From contig JAHDGK010000003.1 in the NCBI GenBank assembly GCA_020627685.1, positions 16,328 to 80,327 on the forward strand: a stretch of DNA of 64,000 nt, given 5' to 3'. The notes under the pieces were generated by a model, which saw only the letters and a list, made by a program, of their open reading frames with translations, was not told the DNA's origin and did not search any database. The DNA is from Granulosicoccus sp. (GTDB lineage Bacteria > Pseudomonadota > Gammaproteobacteria > Granulosicoccales > Granulosicoccaceae). The translations under genes were made by a program, and so were the position numbers. Below, piece after piece: positions 26,610 to 35,129 of the stretch. Each line of letters begins with the position of its first letter. Within the stretch, counting starts at the first letter, position 1.

Positions 26610-27005
26610 GTGAGCACAGAATTATTTGACGAAGATCTATTTAAGAAAGGTTTAGAGCAACGAAAGGCAACTTTGGGTGCGGAGTATGTTGAGAACAATT
26701 TGTCAGCAGCGGATGAGTTTACACGCCCTTTTCAAGAAGCCATGACTGCTTGGTGTTGGGGGTTTGGTTGGGGTGATGATGTTATCGATGCAAAGACCCG
26801 ATCAATGATGAATTTATCCATGATTGGTGCGTTGGGTAGGATGCACGAATGGAAGATCCATTGTCGGGGTGCACTAAACAACGGAGTGACTAAGGAGGAA
26901 ATACGGGCCATTGTTCATGTCGTCGGGATTTACTGTGGCGTCCCTATGGCATTAGAGTGTTTCCGAGTTGCTCGAGAAGTGCTGGAAGAGGCTGGCGAGT
27001 TATAG
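26610..27005 (+). CDS. Carboxymuconolactone decarboxylase (CMD) family protein
   Basis: The 131-residue all-helical protein matches gamma-carboxymuconolactone decarboxylases: RSMMNLSMIGALGRMHEWKIHCRGALNNGVTKEEIRAIVHVVGIYCGVPMALECFRVAREVL. The GTG start at 26610 has AGGAA upstream. The AhpD-type CxxC is absent. It is 29 bp after the oxygenase gene and is therefore likely to handle a product of that pathway, although no aromatic lactone pathway is evident here. Confidence 0.82.
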   Translation: MSTELFDEDLFKKGLEQRKATLGAEYVENNLSAADEFTRPFQEAMTAWCWGFGWGDDVIDAKTRSMMNLSMIGALGRMHEWKIHCRGALNNGVTKEEIRAIVHVVGIYCGVPMALECFRVAREVLEEAGEL

Positions 27006-27315
27006 ATATGTAATCAAATTTGATGTATTAGCAACACTAGTTGACAGTTTGATTAAGTCGTTAGTGCTTTAATTGTTTGGCGCGTTTAGCTTATTCGTTA
27101 GCTTTGTAAAAGCGCAACCCGATATAGCTGTTCCCGGTATGGTTACCATTGTGCTGTTCACATCACGATTCACTCATTAAGTCCTGCAGCTGGACTATGT
27201 TCGCAGCATAATGATGTCACTAGAGATCTTGGGAACACGCTCTTTGTGTTAACGAAATCCATTGATCGATAATTAGCGCTAATCGTCAGAGCGCAGGGAA
27301 TAAGCGATTATTGAC
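27006..27315. other. Intergenic region, 310 bp
   Basis: No ORF, tRNA or terminator with a T-tract was seen. A perfect 12-bp palindrome ATTAGCGCTAAT lies at 27272-27283, 33 bp before the next start codon, and could be a regulatory site for the repeat-protein gene. The rest is unremarkable. Confidence 0.4.
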
Positions 27316-28572
27316 ATGACAATGTATCCAGTACTGCTGCTGCCATTCGTGGCTTTAGCAATGATGATTTTTCTACCGTTGTTCGGTGGTGATAAAAACA
27401 TCTCCAAGAAATTTCGAAGCCGTAAGCGTCGAAAGATCTGGTTAGGTCGTCTTGCGGTCTTCATGTTGCTTCTATCCACTGTGCTCACACTGGCTTGGCC
27501 GGTGCACGGAATGAGCAGTCTGGTTCAGGGCTTGCTCATAACCGCTTTGGTCATGATCCCGGCTATTGTTTTTCACCTGTTGGCATCTCTTCATTATGGT
27601 TCTTCGTCTAATGGCTTTTCTCGATGGTCCAATGACGACGACAATGAAGAGCAATGGTTTGACTCTGACGGTGATAAATCGCAAGCCGCTACAGCTGCCG
27701 CATCTACGGTAGAAGCAAAGCAAGCAGAACCTGCCATCAGAGCCGGCTCAACAGCAATCCCACTCTCGTCAGAAGATACTCAGCGTCGTCAATCATCCTC
27801 AGCGATTCCGCTCTCTTCTGAGTATGCATCTGGCCGTCGATCAACTTCGGCAATTCATTTGTCCGCAGAGCCTTCTAGCGATCAGAAAGCGAGTGCAATC
27901 CCACTTTCATCAGGAACGCAGAAGGATCGTTTCTCTACACCGATTCAACTCGCATCAGAGAACTCCAGCCAAGGCGGGTCAGACGCCATTTCTCTTGGAC
28001 AGGAACGTGACGAAAGCTCGCGCTCCATAATTCTGGGTAGTGATGAGAACAGAACTATCCGCACGACCCCTGAAGTCGAAGAACAGCTCAGTCAGGTTTC
28101 AAAGCTTGTTCAGTCTCATGATATTGGTGGTGATAGCAACCTTGATGACGATTCAGCTATTCCAATCGTCGACAAGCCGATACGGGCCGTCCCGCAGTCG
28201 GTACTGAATCAATCGATGGATACCACCGACTCGACCGCTTTAAGTGCCATGAGTACCGAGCAAATCTCGACACTGGTGACGTCACTTAAAGAAGAGAAAG
28301 GCAAACTACAAAAGCTTGTTATTGCTCAGCATGCGGTAATAGAGTCAGAGCGCGAGGCCAATGTTAGAAATCGTGGCATGGCGCGCGATGCTATCAAGCT
28401 CATGCACGGTGCACGCAAGAATCAAAAAATGGCTGAGAAAATGGCTCGTCGTGAGCGTACGGAAAGACAAAGGATTGAGCTTGAGTACAAAAAAGTCTCA
28501 GTTGCTCTGAACAACGCGATGTCCATTATTTCAAGCAGACAGGGTTCACCCAACCCCGTGGGTGGTCACTAA
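27316..28572 (+). CDS. Membrane protein with AIPLSSE-type repeats and C-terminal coiled coil, function unknown
   Basis: I do not recognise this 418-residue protein. It has two N-terminal membrane helices (about 3-21 and 47-68, perhaps a third at 73-93), a basic KKFRSRKRRK loop between them, and a Ser-rich middle region (about 140-250) with at least seven degenerate copies of a roughly 16-20-residue unit around (S)AIPLSSE. The last 110 residues are a charged predicted coiled coil (TSLKEEKGKLQKLVIAQ onward). The soluble part should be cytoplasmic by the positive-inside rule. It is isolated, with no clear operon partner. Confidence 0.75.
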   Translation: MTMYPVLLLPFVALAMMIFLPLFGGDKNISKKFRSRKRRKIWLGRLAVFMLLLSTVLTLAWPVHGMSSLVQGLLITALVMIPAIVFHLLASLHYGSSSNGFSRWSNDDDNEEQWFDSDGDKSQAATAAASTVEAKQAEPAIRAGSTAIPLSSEDTQRRQSSSAIPLSSEYASGRRSTSAIHLSAEPSSDQKASAIPLSSGTQKDRFSTPIQLASENSSQGGSDAISLGQERDESSRSIILGSDENRTIRTTPEVEEQLSQVSKLVQSHDIGGDSNLDDDSAIPIVDKPIRAVPQSVLNQSMDTTDSTALSAMSTEQISTLVTSLKEEKGKLQKLVIAQHAVIESEREANVRNRGMARDAIKLMHGARKNQKMAEKMARRERTERQRIELEYKKVSVALNNAMSIISSRQGSPNPVGGH

Positions 28573-28683
28573 ACGCGGGTCTTAATCAGTAGCAGGCTGC
28601 AGCTCAAAAATATCAAGATCTGCACCCTCAGTTAAGGGTACTATTTCGGCTGGAATTCGCTAGCAGTTTCCCAGAAATAGAGA

Positions 28684-29604
28684 ATGCCTTACCTTCTTAT
28701 CGCAGAGCAGCTCCTTAACGGACTCCAGTTCGGCGTCATGCTTTTTCTCATGGCGGCTGGTCTGACACTGGTGTTCGGAGTGATGGGGTTAATCAACCTC
28801 GCACATGGCTCCTTGTTTATGGTGGGAGCTTTTTCAGCCGCCTGGGTGTCGGGTGTTAGTGGTTCTTTTACCTTTGGCCTAATAGCCGCCTTGGCGGCAT
28901 CTGCCGCTGCTGGCGCGTTAATGGAGGTGGTGGTTATCCGCCGTCTCTATAAGCGAGACCATCTGGATCAGGTGTTGGCAACCTTCGCTTTAATTTTGAT
29001 TTTCTCTGAAGGTACGCGATGGGTGTTTGGTTCATTCCCTTTGTACCTGAATATACCTGAAGCGCTTTCAGGGTCCGTCACGCTACCCGGTGGTATTCGA
29101 TATTCGCTGTATCGACTCACGCTTATAGTTGTCGGATTACTTATAGCCCTGGGTTTGTATTTTCTTATTGCCCATACCCGCCTGGGTGTTCAAGTGCGCG
29201 CTGGTGAGAGTGATCGGGAAATGATCGCCGCGTTGGGTGTTGATATTTCAAAGCTCTATACCATTGTCTTTGCATTAGGTGCCGCTCTCGCAGGCCTTGC
29301 CGGGGCCTTGGTCGGGGCGATTCAATCGGTGCAGGTTGGCATGGGAGAGCCGGTATTGATACTGGCTTTCGTCGTTATTGTCATTGGCGGAATCGGATCG
29401 ATAAAAGGTGCGTTTGTCGGCGCTTTGCTCGTCGGCTTGACTGACACTTTGGGTGGCTTGTTTTTACCGCCTTTTTTCGAGTTATTTATGGATGCGTCGG
29501 CGGCAGCATCGGCAGGTTCATCGTTGGCGTCTATGTCCATTTACATACTGATGGCTGTTGTACTCATTGTTAAGCCAACGGGCTTGTTCGGTGCCAAAGG
29601 ATGA
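28684..29604 (+). CDS. LivH-type ABC transporter permease
   Basis: The 306-residue protein has about eight membrane helices and the branched-chain amino-acid permease signature near the C-terminus, LALAGALVGA-like followed by VVIVIGGIGSIKGAFVGALLVGLTD. It would pair with the LivM-type permease whose start overlaps its stop by 4 bp. HAAT-family systems import amino acids, urea, amides or aromatic acids; no binding protein is encoded next to it, so the substrate is open. Confidence 0.88.
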   Translation: MPYLLIAEQLLNGLQFGVMLFLMAAGLTLVFGVMGLINLAHGSLFMVGAFSAAWVSGVSGSFTFGLIAALAASAAAGALMEVVVIRRLYKRDHLDQVLATFALILIFSEGTRWVFGSFPLYLNIPEALSGSVTLPGGIRYSLYRLTLIVVGLLIALGLYFLIAHTRLGVQVRAGESDREMIAALGVDISKLYTIVFALGAALAGLAGALVGAIQSVQVGMGEPVLILAFVVIVIGGIGSIKGAFVGALLVGLTDTLGGLFLPPFFELFMDASAAASAGSSLASMSIYILMAVVLIVKPTGLFGAKG

Positions 29605-30584
29605 GCCGTGAGTCGATATTTGATTGTGTGCTTATCCTGTGTCTGGCCGCGGTGCCTATCTGGGCGCATTTCGCTGAAGAACCTTTCATTATTACGCTTG
29701 CAACAAGAGCCGCTATTTTTGCCATAGCGGGTATTGGCTTAAATCTGGTTTTAGGGCAGGGGGGACTCGTCAGTCTCGGGCACGCCACTTTTTTTGGTTT
29801 GGGCGGCTATGCCATGGGAATTTTGGCTAGCCATGCACAAACGTATATGCCCTTGAGTGAATGGCCAATCTTAATTGAAGGTACAAAATCAATGCCTGTC
29901 ATTTGGGTAGTTGCGCTGCTTGCGTCGGGTATTGCGGCGTTATTGATCGGTGCTTTGAGTTTGAGAACCAGTGGTGTTTATTTCATTATGATCACACTGG
30001 CCTTTGGGCAAATGTTTTATTACTTTGCGGTGAGTTGGTCTGCCTATGGCGGTGACGATGGTCTATCCATTTACCTGCGTAACGATTTTCCCGGACTCAA
30101 CACCTTAGACCCCATCCAGTTCTTTCTTATTGTTTTTGTTTGGTTGCTTGTGGTTTGGATTTTCACTGCAACGCTTATACGATCTCCGTTTGGATTGGCC
30201 CTTAATGCCTCTCGTCAGTCTACTGAGCGGGTAGAGACAGTCGGGATTAATCCATACCACCTAAGATTAACCGCCTTTGTTATTTCCGGAATGATCACAG
30301 GCTTAGCCGGTGCACTCTTCGCCGATTTAAATCGATTTATAAGCCCCAGTATGTTTAGTTGGCAGACCAGTGGTGAGATCATGGTGTTTGTTATATTGGG
30401 CGGTGTTGCCAGGCGCAGTGGGCCCATCTTAGGGGCCGTTGTATTTATCGCACTGGAGCATTTTTTAGGCGGGCTAAGCGACTACTGGCATATCTATTTA
30501 GGGGCGCTACTGCTGTTAGTCGTGTTGTTTGCGCGAGGTGGTTTAATCGGAATGCTGCTAGGCCGGGAGCGTGTGCATGAATAA
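29601..30584 (+). CDS. LivM-type ABC transporter permease
   Basis: The 327-residue permease has the LivM pattern: NLVLGQGGLVSLGHATFFGLGGYA at about 49-72 and a C-terminal QTSGEIMVFVILGGVARRSGPILGAVVF segment. It forms the inner-membrane pore with the upstream LivH-type partner. It overlaps both neighbours (4 bp upstream; 8 bp with the chosen LivG start), indicating a tight operon. Confidence 0.88.
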   Translation: MSRESIFDCVLILCLAAVPIWAHFAEEPFIITLATRAAIFAIAGIGLNLVLGQGGLVSLGHATFFGLGGYAMGILASHAQTYMPLSEWPILIEGTKSMPVIWVVALLASGIAALLIGALSLRTSGVYFIMITLAFGQMFYYFAVSWSAYGGDDGLSIYLRNDFPGLNTLDPIQFFLIVFVWLLVVWIFTATLIRSPFGLALNASRQSTERVETVGINPYHLRLTAFVISGMITGLAGALFADLNRFISPSMFSWQTSGEIMVFVILGGVARRSGPILGAVVFIALEHFLGGLSDYWHIYLGALLLLVVLFARGGLIGMLLGRERVHE

Positions 30585-31323
30585 GCCGCTGCTCGAGACT
30601 CGAGATATCTGTAAGTCATTTGGTGCCGTTCGTGCTGCACATAAAATAAATCTAGATCTGCGTAGCGGTGAGATACACGCGCTTATTGGTCCTAACGGTG
30701 CGGGTAAATCTACGCTCATTCAGCAAATTGCAGGCGGTTTGATCCCCGACTCAGGTAGCATCCATTTATGCGGCGAAGACGTGACAAAGCAATCCACTGT
30801 CAGTCGTGCCAGACTCGGTTTAGCCCGTACTTTCCAAGTGTCAGCTCTGGCCATGGAAGACTCCGTTCTACAAAATACATTGTTGGGTGCAATGGGGAAG
30901 ACGAGACAATCGTTTAAGTTTTTTGGTGCAGCAGTCTCAGAGCCGACGATGCGCTCGATGGCTGAACATGCGCTGGAGCGGGTCGGTCTTATTGACTATG
31001 CGCGTTCGCGTACCTCAGAGTTATCGCACGGTCAACGACGACAATTGGAAATAGCCATTGCGTTAACGCTCAACCCCAAAGTTTTTGTTATGGATGAACC
31101 GATGGCCGGACTCGGTACGGAAGGTTCTCAGCAGTTGACGCAGTTTTTAGATGGCTTGAGGGAAGAGGCTCCTATACTGTTAGTCGAACACGATATGGAT
31201 GCGGTATTTGCATTGGCCGATCGAATTAGTGTGCTTGTTTACGGAGAGATACTTATCACGGGAACCGTTGATGAGGTTCGATCGAATGATGCTGTTCGCG
31301 AAGCCTATCTTGGTAGCGAGTGA
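30577..31323 (+). CDS. LivG-type ABC transporter ATPase
   Basis: I start at ATG 30577, which has GGGAG 7 nt upstream; a GTG two codons earlier is possible but too close to that site. The 248-residue ATPase shows Walker A GPNGAGKST, signature LSHGQRRQLEIA and Walker B VFVMDEPMAGL, with the LivG-like C-terminal tail. It hydrolyses ATP to drive the HAAT transporter with the LivF-type subunit. Confidence 0.9.
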   Translation: MNKPLLETRDICKSFGAVRAAHKINLDLRSGEIHALIGPNGAGKSTLIQQIAGGLIPDSGSIHLCGEDVTKQSTVSRARLGLARTFQVSALAMEDSVLQNTLLGAMGKTRQSFKFFGAAVSEPTMRSMAEHALERVGLIDYARSRTSELSHGQRRQLEIAIALTLNPKVFVMDEPMAGLGTEGSQQLTQFLDGLREEAPILLVEHDMDAVFALADRISVLVYGEILITGTVDEVRSNDAVREAYLGSE

Positions 31324-32012
31324 TGAGTTTACTATCCCTTAAGCAGGTTGCCAGTTGGTACGGCAGTACACAGGCCCTGTTTGATGTGTCCTTCTCGCTT
31401 GAGGAGGGAGAGGTTCTGGCACTGATGGGTCGGAACGGCATGGGGAAGTCAACGACCATAAAAACGATCTGTAAGATGTTACCGGTCGGTAGTGGTGAGA
31501 TATACATTGCGTCGAAAAATATCAACACCCTGCCGTCCTTCAAAGTAGCCCGTCTTGGCGTAGGCCTTGTACCCGAGGGACGTCGGTGTTTTCCCAATTT
31601 GACCGTAGAAGAAAATCTCATTGCGGCCGCACGACCCGGCAGTTGGGATTTATTGTCGGTATCAACATTATTTCCACGATTGCACGAACGCCGTAGTCAA
31701 ATGGCAAACACTTTATCGGGTGGAGAGCAACAGATGTTGGCGATAGGGCGTGCATTGATGACTAACCCCAGATTACTTATATTGGACGAAGCGACAGAAG
31801 GCCTTGCGCCATTGGTCAGACAAGAGATTTGGTCCGCTTTACATTCCTTAAAAAATAATTCGAATTTATCGCTGCTTGTAGTGGATAAGTCGCTAAGCGA
31901 ACTTAAACAAGTTGCGGATAAGGTGGTCATTTTAGAAAGGGGTTCATCTGTATGGTCGGGTACAACGGCTGCGCTGTCTGACGCGGTTGTACAACAGTAT
32001 TTGGGTATCTGA
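31320..32012 (+). CDS. LivF-type ABC transporter ATPase
   Basis: The 230-residue ATPase shows Walker A GRNGMGKSTT, signature LSGGEQQMLAIGRA, Walker B LLILDEATEGLAP and the LivF-typical VPEGRRCFPNLTVEENL. It overlaps the LivG gene by 4 bp and is the last ABC gene of the set. A DMT transporter gene follows after 6 bp. Confidence 0.9.
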   Translation: MMSLLSLKQVASWYGSTQALFDVSFSLEEGEVLALMGRNGMGKSTTIKTICKMLPVGSGEIYIASKNINTLPSFKVARLGVGLVPEGRRCFPNLTVEENLIAAARPGSWDLLSVSTLFPRLHERRSQMANTLSGGEQQMLAIGRALMTNPRLLILDEATEGLAPLVRQEIWSALHSLKNNSNLSLLVVDKSLSELKQVADKVVILERGSSVWSGTTAALSDAVVQQYLGI

Positions 32013-32018
32013 ACCGTC

Positions 32019-32888
32019 GTGACTACACCCCAACAAAGTCATCGTGCTGATGTGTTAGTGCTTGCCGCTGCTCTTATTTGGGGTGTTGCGTTTTACTTTC
32101 AAAAAACAGCGATGGATGACATTGGTCCATTGCTGTTTATTGGGTTAAGAGGAATGCTGGCGTCAGTGGCCTTGTTGCCCTTAGCGTTTTATGAACGAAA
32201 AAACACCTCATCTCCAGTGACATCTCTGTTACCCATTGCCATGTTGGGTGGTTTGCTTTTTTTTATTGCAGGTTCTATTCAACAGCTTGGACTGGTCACA
32301 GCAACAGTGACGAATACCGGATTCTTAACGGCAATCTATGTGGTTATCACGCCATTCCTATATTGGATAATTAAAAAGCGTGCGCCGGATAAGGTAACTT
32401 GGTTTGCGGTTGTCTTAGCTTTCTTTGGTGTCTGGGGATTGAGTGGAGGAACACTTGACGGTTTATCGAATGGGGATATTCTGGTCGCCTGTTCTTCGAT
32501 ATTCTGGGCTCTTTTGCTTATTACTACCGGTGAGTCTGCTAAACACCAGCAGCCGCTAAGCTATACCTGCATACAGTTTTTCGTTGTGGGTGTTCTTGGA
32601 CTACTCTCGGCATTACTGTTTGAAACTGTGGAGTGGGAATCGATTAAGCAAGCGGCTGTTCCTGTCCTGTATGTGGGCTTACTATCAACTGCGTTTACGT
32701 TCGCTTTAATGGCAATGGCGCTCAAACATGTCGCAGCACCGAGAGCGTCCATATTGCTCTCGACAGAAACTTTATTTGCCGCGGCGGCAGGCTATGTCAT
32801 GCTGGGCGAAAGATTAAGCATCATCGCTTGGATAGGTGCAGCCTTAATTTTAACCGCTGTACTGGTACTAACTCGTTCGCGGGCTTAA
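32019..32888 (+). CDS. EamA/DMT-family transporter
   Basis: The 289-residue protein has ten predicted helices in two EamA repeats (ILSTETLFAAAAGYVMLGERL near the end is a typical signature). The GTG start at 32019 lies 6 bp after the LivF stop, so it is probably co-transcribed with the ABC genes; it may export a metabolite of the imported compound. Its end overlaps the convergent kinase gene by 4 bp. Confidence 0.86.
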   Translation: MTTPQQSHRADVLVLAAALIWGVAFYFQKTAMDDIGPLLFIGLRGMLASVALLPLAFYERKNTSSPVTSLLPIAMLGGLLFFIAGSIQQLGLVTATVTNTGFLTAIYVVITPFLYWIIKKRAPDKVTWFAVVLAFFGVWGLSGGTLDGLSNGDILVACSSIFWALLLITTGESAKHQQPLSYTCIQFFVVGVLGLLSALLFETVEWESIKQAAVPVLYVGLLSTAFTFALMAMALKHVAAPRASILLSTETLFAAAAGYVMLGERLSIIAWIGAALILTAVLVLTRSRA

Positions 32889-34123
32889 GCGCTTAGTACT
32901 TTGTTGGCCTTTTCAAAGAAATCCAAAGCGCCAAAATTTCCTGATTTCAACGCAATGGTTACGGCTTTACCGCTGATTCTTAATGCAGGAACGCCAGGGT
33001 CTATCATAGGACCGATTTCAAGCGCTTCCAGATTAAGTGCCTGAACGATAGCCCCAGACGTTTCCCCACCCGCGCAGATAAGCGATTTAAAATTATTTTC
33101 CAGCGCCAGTACAGCTACCTGACCGAAAAACTGTTCAATGGTGCTGGCGACGTGTTCCGCTCCGTGGCTTTGCTGCAGCGCTTTAACATTGTCTGGCGTG
33201 TCTGATGTTGACACTAGGGGTAGTGTACTTTGTGCTTTAGCCCACTCTACGACATCGCTTGGGGTGACCTGTCCGCTTAAAAGCGCTGCGATATCGATAG
33301 CCTGATGTGCACCACCTTGTTGTACATGATGCTGCACTTGAGAGAGGGTAGTTGAAGAACAGGATCCGGATAACGCAAGCGTTGGGCCAGTCTCTCCGCG
33401 CCAGTGTGCTTGATCGGAACTTGTTTTACCGTAAAGCTTTGGAAGACCTATCGCTATGCCTGAGCCGCCAGTGAGAAGTTTGCAACCTTGTGTTGCTTCG
33501 GCTAGTTTGATTAAGTCGCTGTCGGCTACTGCATCAGCTACGATGTATTGGCGTCCGGCTGAAACTTCCTTCGTCAATTGCTCAGACGCTTTGCCATCTC
33601 TGAGTTCGTTTAAGGGTAAATGCCCGACGGGTACTGAGGTTTGATGCCCCAGCCAACGGCGCAGGTCGGAATCGGTCATCGGAGTAATAGGGTGGTTTTG
33701 CATGCCGCTCTCTGAGAGCAGAGTATCGAATACAAATAAATGACCCTGATAGATAGTGCGGCCGGTTGCCGGAAAGGCTGGGCAAACGAGCACAGCGTCT
33801 TTAGTGTCCAACGCGTCCACAAGCGCGTCGATCACAGGTCCGATATTGCCCTCAGGCGTTGAATCGAACGTTGAGCAATATTTAAAAATAATCTGTTCAC
33901 AGCCTTGTTCCAACAACCAGCTTAATGCCTCTAGTGAGTCGTTAACGGCGACTTCGACAGCGCAGGAGCGTGACTTAAGTGAAATGATTCCAGCTTCAAC
34001 GTTAGTCGCTGCGGGCACGGACGGGGTGCGTACATACTGGACAGTATTCATACCGCCTTGTGCAAGCGTTAACGCAATATCGGAAGAGCCAGTGAAGTCG
34101 TCACCGATTACCCCTATCTTCAT
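32885..34123 (-). CDS. otnK: Four-carbon acid sugar kinase (OtnK family)
   Basis: The 412-residue protein has the two-domain DUF1537 kinase layout: N-terminal GVIGDDFTGSSDIALTLAQGG and C-terminal ATP-binding region with SGSCSSTTLSQVQ and LICAGGETSGAIVQAL. Characterised members phosphorylate 3-oxo-tetronates at C4. The upstream LtnD-type dehydrogenase overlaps it by 4 bp, which is the conserved pairing for L-threonate or D-erythronate catabolism. The expected decarboxylase (OtnC) and isomerase (OtnI) are not in the window. Confidence 0.88.
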   Translation of the reverse strand: MKIGVIGDDFTGSSDIALTLAQGGMNTVQYVRTPSVPAATNVEAGIISLKSRSCAVEVAVNDSLEALSWLLEQGCEQIIFKYCSTFDSTPEGNIGPVIDALVDALDTKDAVLVCPAFPATGRTIYQGHLFVFDTLLSESGMQNHPITPMTDSDLRRWLGHQTSVPVGHLPLNELRDGKASEQLTKEVSAGRQYIVADAVADSDLIKLAEATQGCKLLTGGSGIAIGLPKLYGKTSSDQAHWRGETGPTLALSGSCSSTTLSQVQHHVQQGGAHQAIDIAALLSGQVTPSDVVEWAKAQSTLPLVSTSDTPDNVKALQQSHGAEHVASTIEQFFGQVAVLALENNFKSLICAGGETSGAIVQALNLEALEIGPMIDPGVPALRISGKAVTIALKSGNFGALDFFEKANKVLSA

Positions 34124-35040
34124 TTGTCATCTCCTTCGGGTAGCGTCAGATTCGCTTGAGCCGCATATACCTTGGCTACTGCCGAGTCGTCTTCACCGCC
34201 CAGACCCATGCCGGAGGCAGCTATAAACTGTTGCAATGCAGTCGCCGCAATAGGGGCTGCGAACCGGCTTTGTCTGGCGATGTCACTCACTATTCCAAGG
34301 TCTTTAACAAATATCTCTACAGATGAATGAGGGGTGTAGTCGCCTTGTGCAATGTGAGGACCTCGATTCTCGAACATCCATGATGTACCAGCACATTGTG
34401 ATATCACATCGACGCAATCGGATGCCTCGATACCTTGGCTGATGCCGAATGTAAGAGCTTCGGCCGCTGCGGCTATATGCACGCCGGCCAGCAACTGATT
34501 GACCACTTTCATCGCGGAGCCGGGGCCCGCCGCATTGCCCAGCTCGAATACCTTCTCAGCTAAGGCATCCAGTACGGGTCTAGCGCAGTCGAATGCCTGT
34601 GGCGTGCCGCTCGCCATAATGGTGAGTTGACCTGATGCCGCTTTCACTGAGCCTCCGGATATGGGAGCGTCAAGATAGTGAATGCCTCGTGCTTCGCATA
34701 GTGCTTCCATCTGCTTGGCGAATTCCGGTGGAACGGTTGCACACGCCACAATCGTTGAACCCGGCTTCATGCGATCCACTATGCCATTGTTACCGGCGAG
34801 TACAGATTCGGTCTGCGCGGCATTGACCACCACAACGACGACGACATCTAACTCTGCAGCTATGTCATCCAGAGAAGCATGCTTGCCTTCCAAACCTACG
34901 AACCGTTGTACTGCGTCCTGATTAGGATCAAATCCGTAGACAGTAAAACCTGCTGCCAGAGCCGACTTTGCCATGCCGAAACCCATTGAGCCTAAACCGA
35001 AAACTCCAACGTTCAAGGTTGAATTGTTTGCTGTATTCAT
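34120..35040 (-). CDS. ltnD: L-threonate dehydrogenase-like (beta-hydroxyacid dehydrogenase family)
   Basis: From ATG 35040 the protein has 306 residues, normal for the family; a longer frame to 35244 would run through a terminator and the neighbouring permease gene and is rejected. It has a Rossmann NAD motif VGVFGLGSMGFGMAKSALAAGF, substrate motif DAPISGGSVKAASGQL and the catalytic-lysine region GSAMKVVNQLLAG. It should oxidise a tetronate at C3, giving the substrate for the OtnK-type kinase that follows. Confidence 0.87.
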   Translation of the reverse strand: MNTANNSTLNVGVFGLGSMGFGMAKSALAAGFTVYGFDPNQDAVQRFVGLEGKHASLDDIAAELDVVVVVVVNAAQTESVLAGNNGIVDRMKPGSTIVACATVPPEFAKQMEALCEARGIHYLDAPISGGSVKAASGQLTIMASGTPQAFDCARPVLDALAEKVFELGNAAGPGSAMKVVNQLLAGVHIAAAAEALTFGISQGIEASDCVDVISQCAGTSWMFENRGPHIAQGDYTPHSSVEIFVKDLGIVSDIARQSRFAAPIAATALQQFIAASGMGLGGEDDSAVAKVYAAQANLTLPEGDDK

Positions 35041-35075
35041 AGAAAGCGTGTGTGAAAGAACGAGTTTGATGACAA

Positions 35076-35103
35076 AGAAAAGGGCCCCGTAGGGCCCTTT
35101 TCT
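35076..35103 (-). terminator. Rho-independent terminator of the galactoside/ABC operon
   Basis: AGAAAAGGGCCC and GGGCCCTTTTCT form a perfect 12-bp stem with a 4-nt loop, ending in T-rich sequence on the minus strand. It lies 26 bp after the stop of the last permease gene and before the ltnD start, so it separates the two leftward units. Confidence 0.88.
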
Positions 35104-35129
35104 GCAACGGAAGCTAATCTTATAACAGC

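Noticed and set aside
27006..27315. tRNA or mobile-element remnant in the 310-bp gap
   Set aside because: No cloverleaf arms, CCA end, terminal inverted repeats or transposase fragments were seen.
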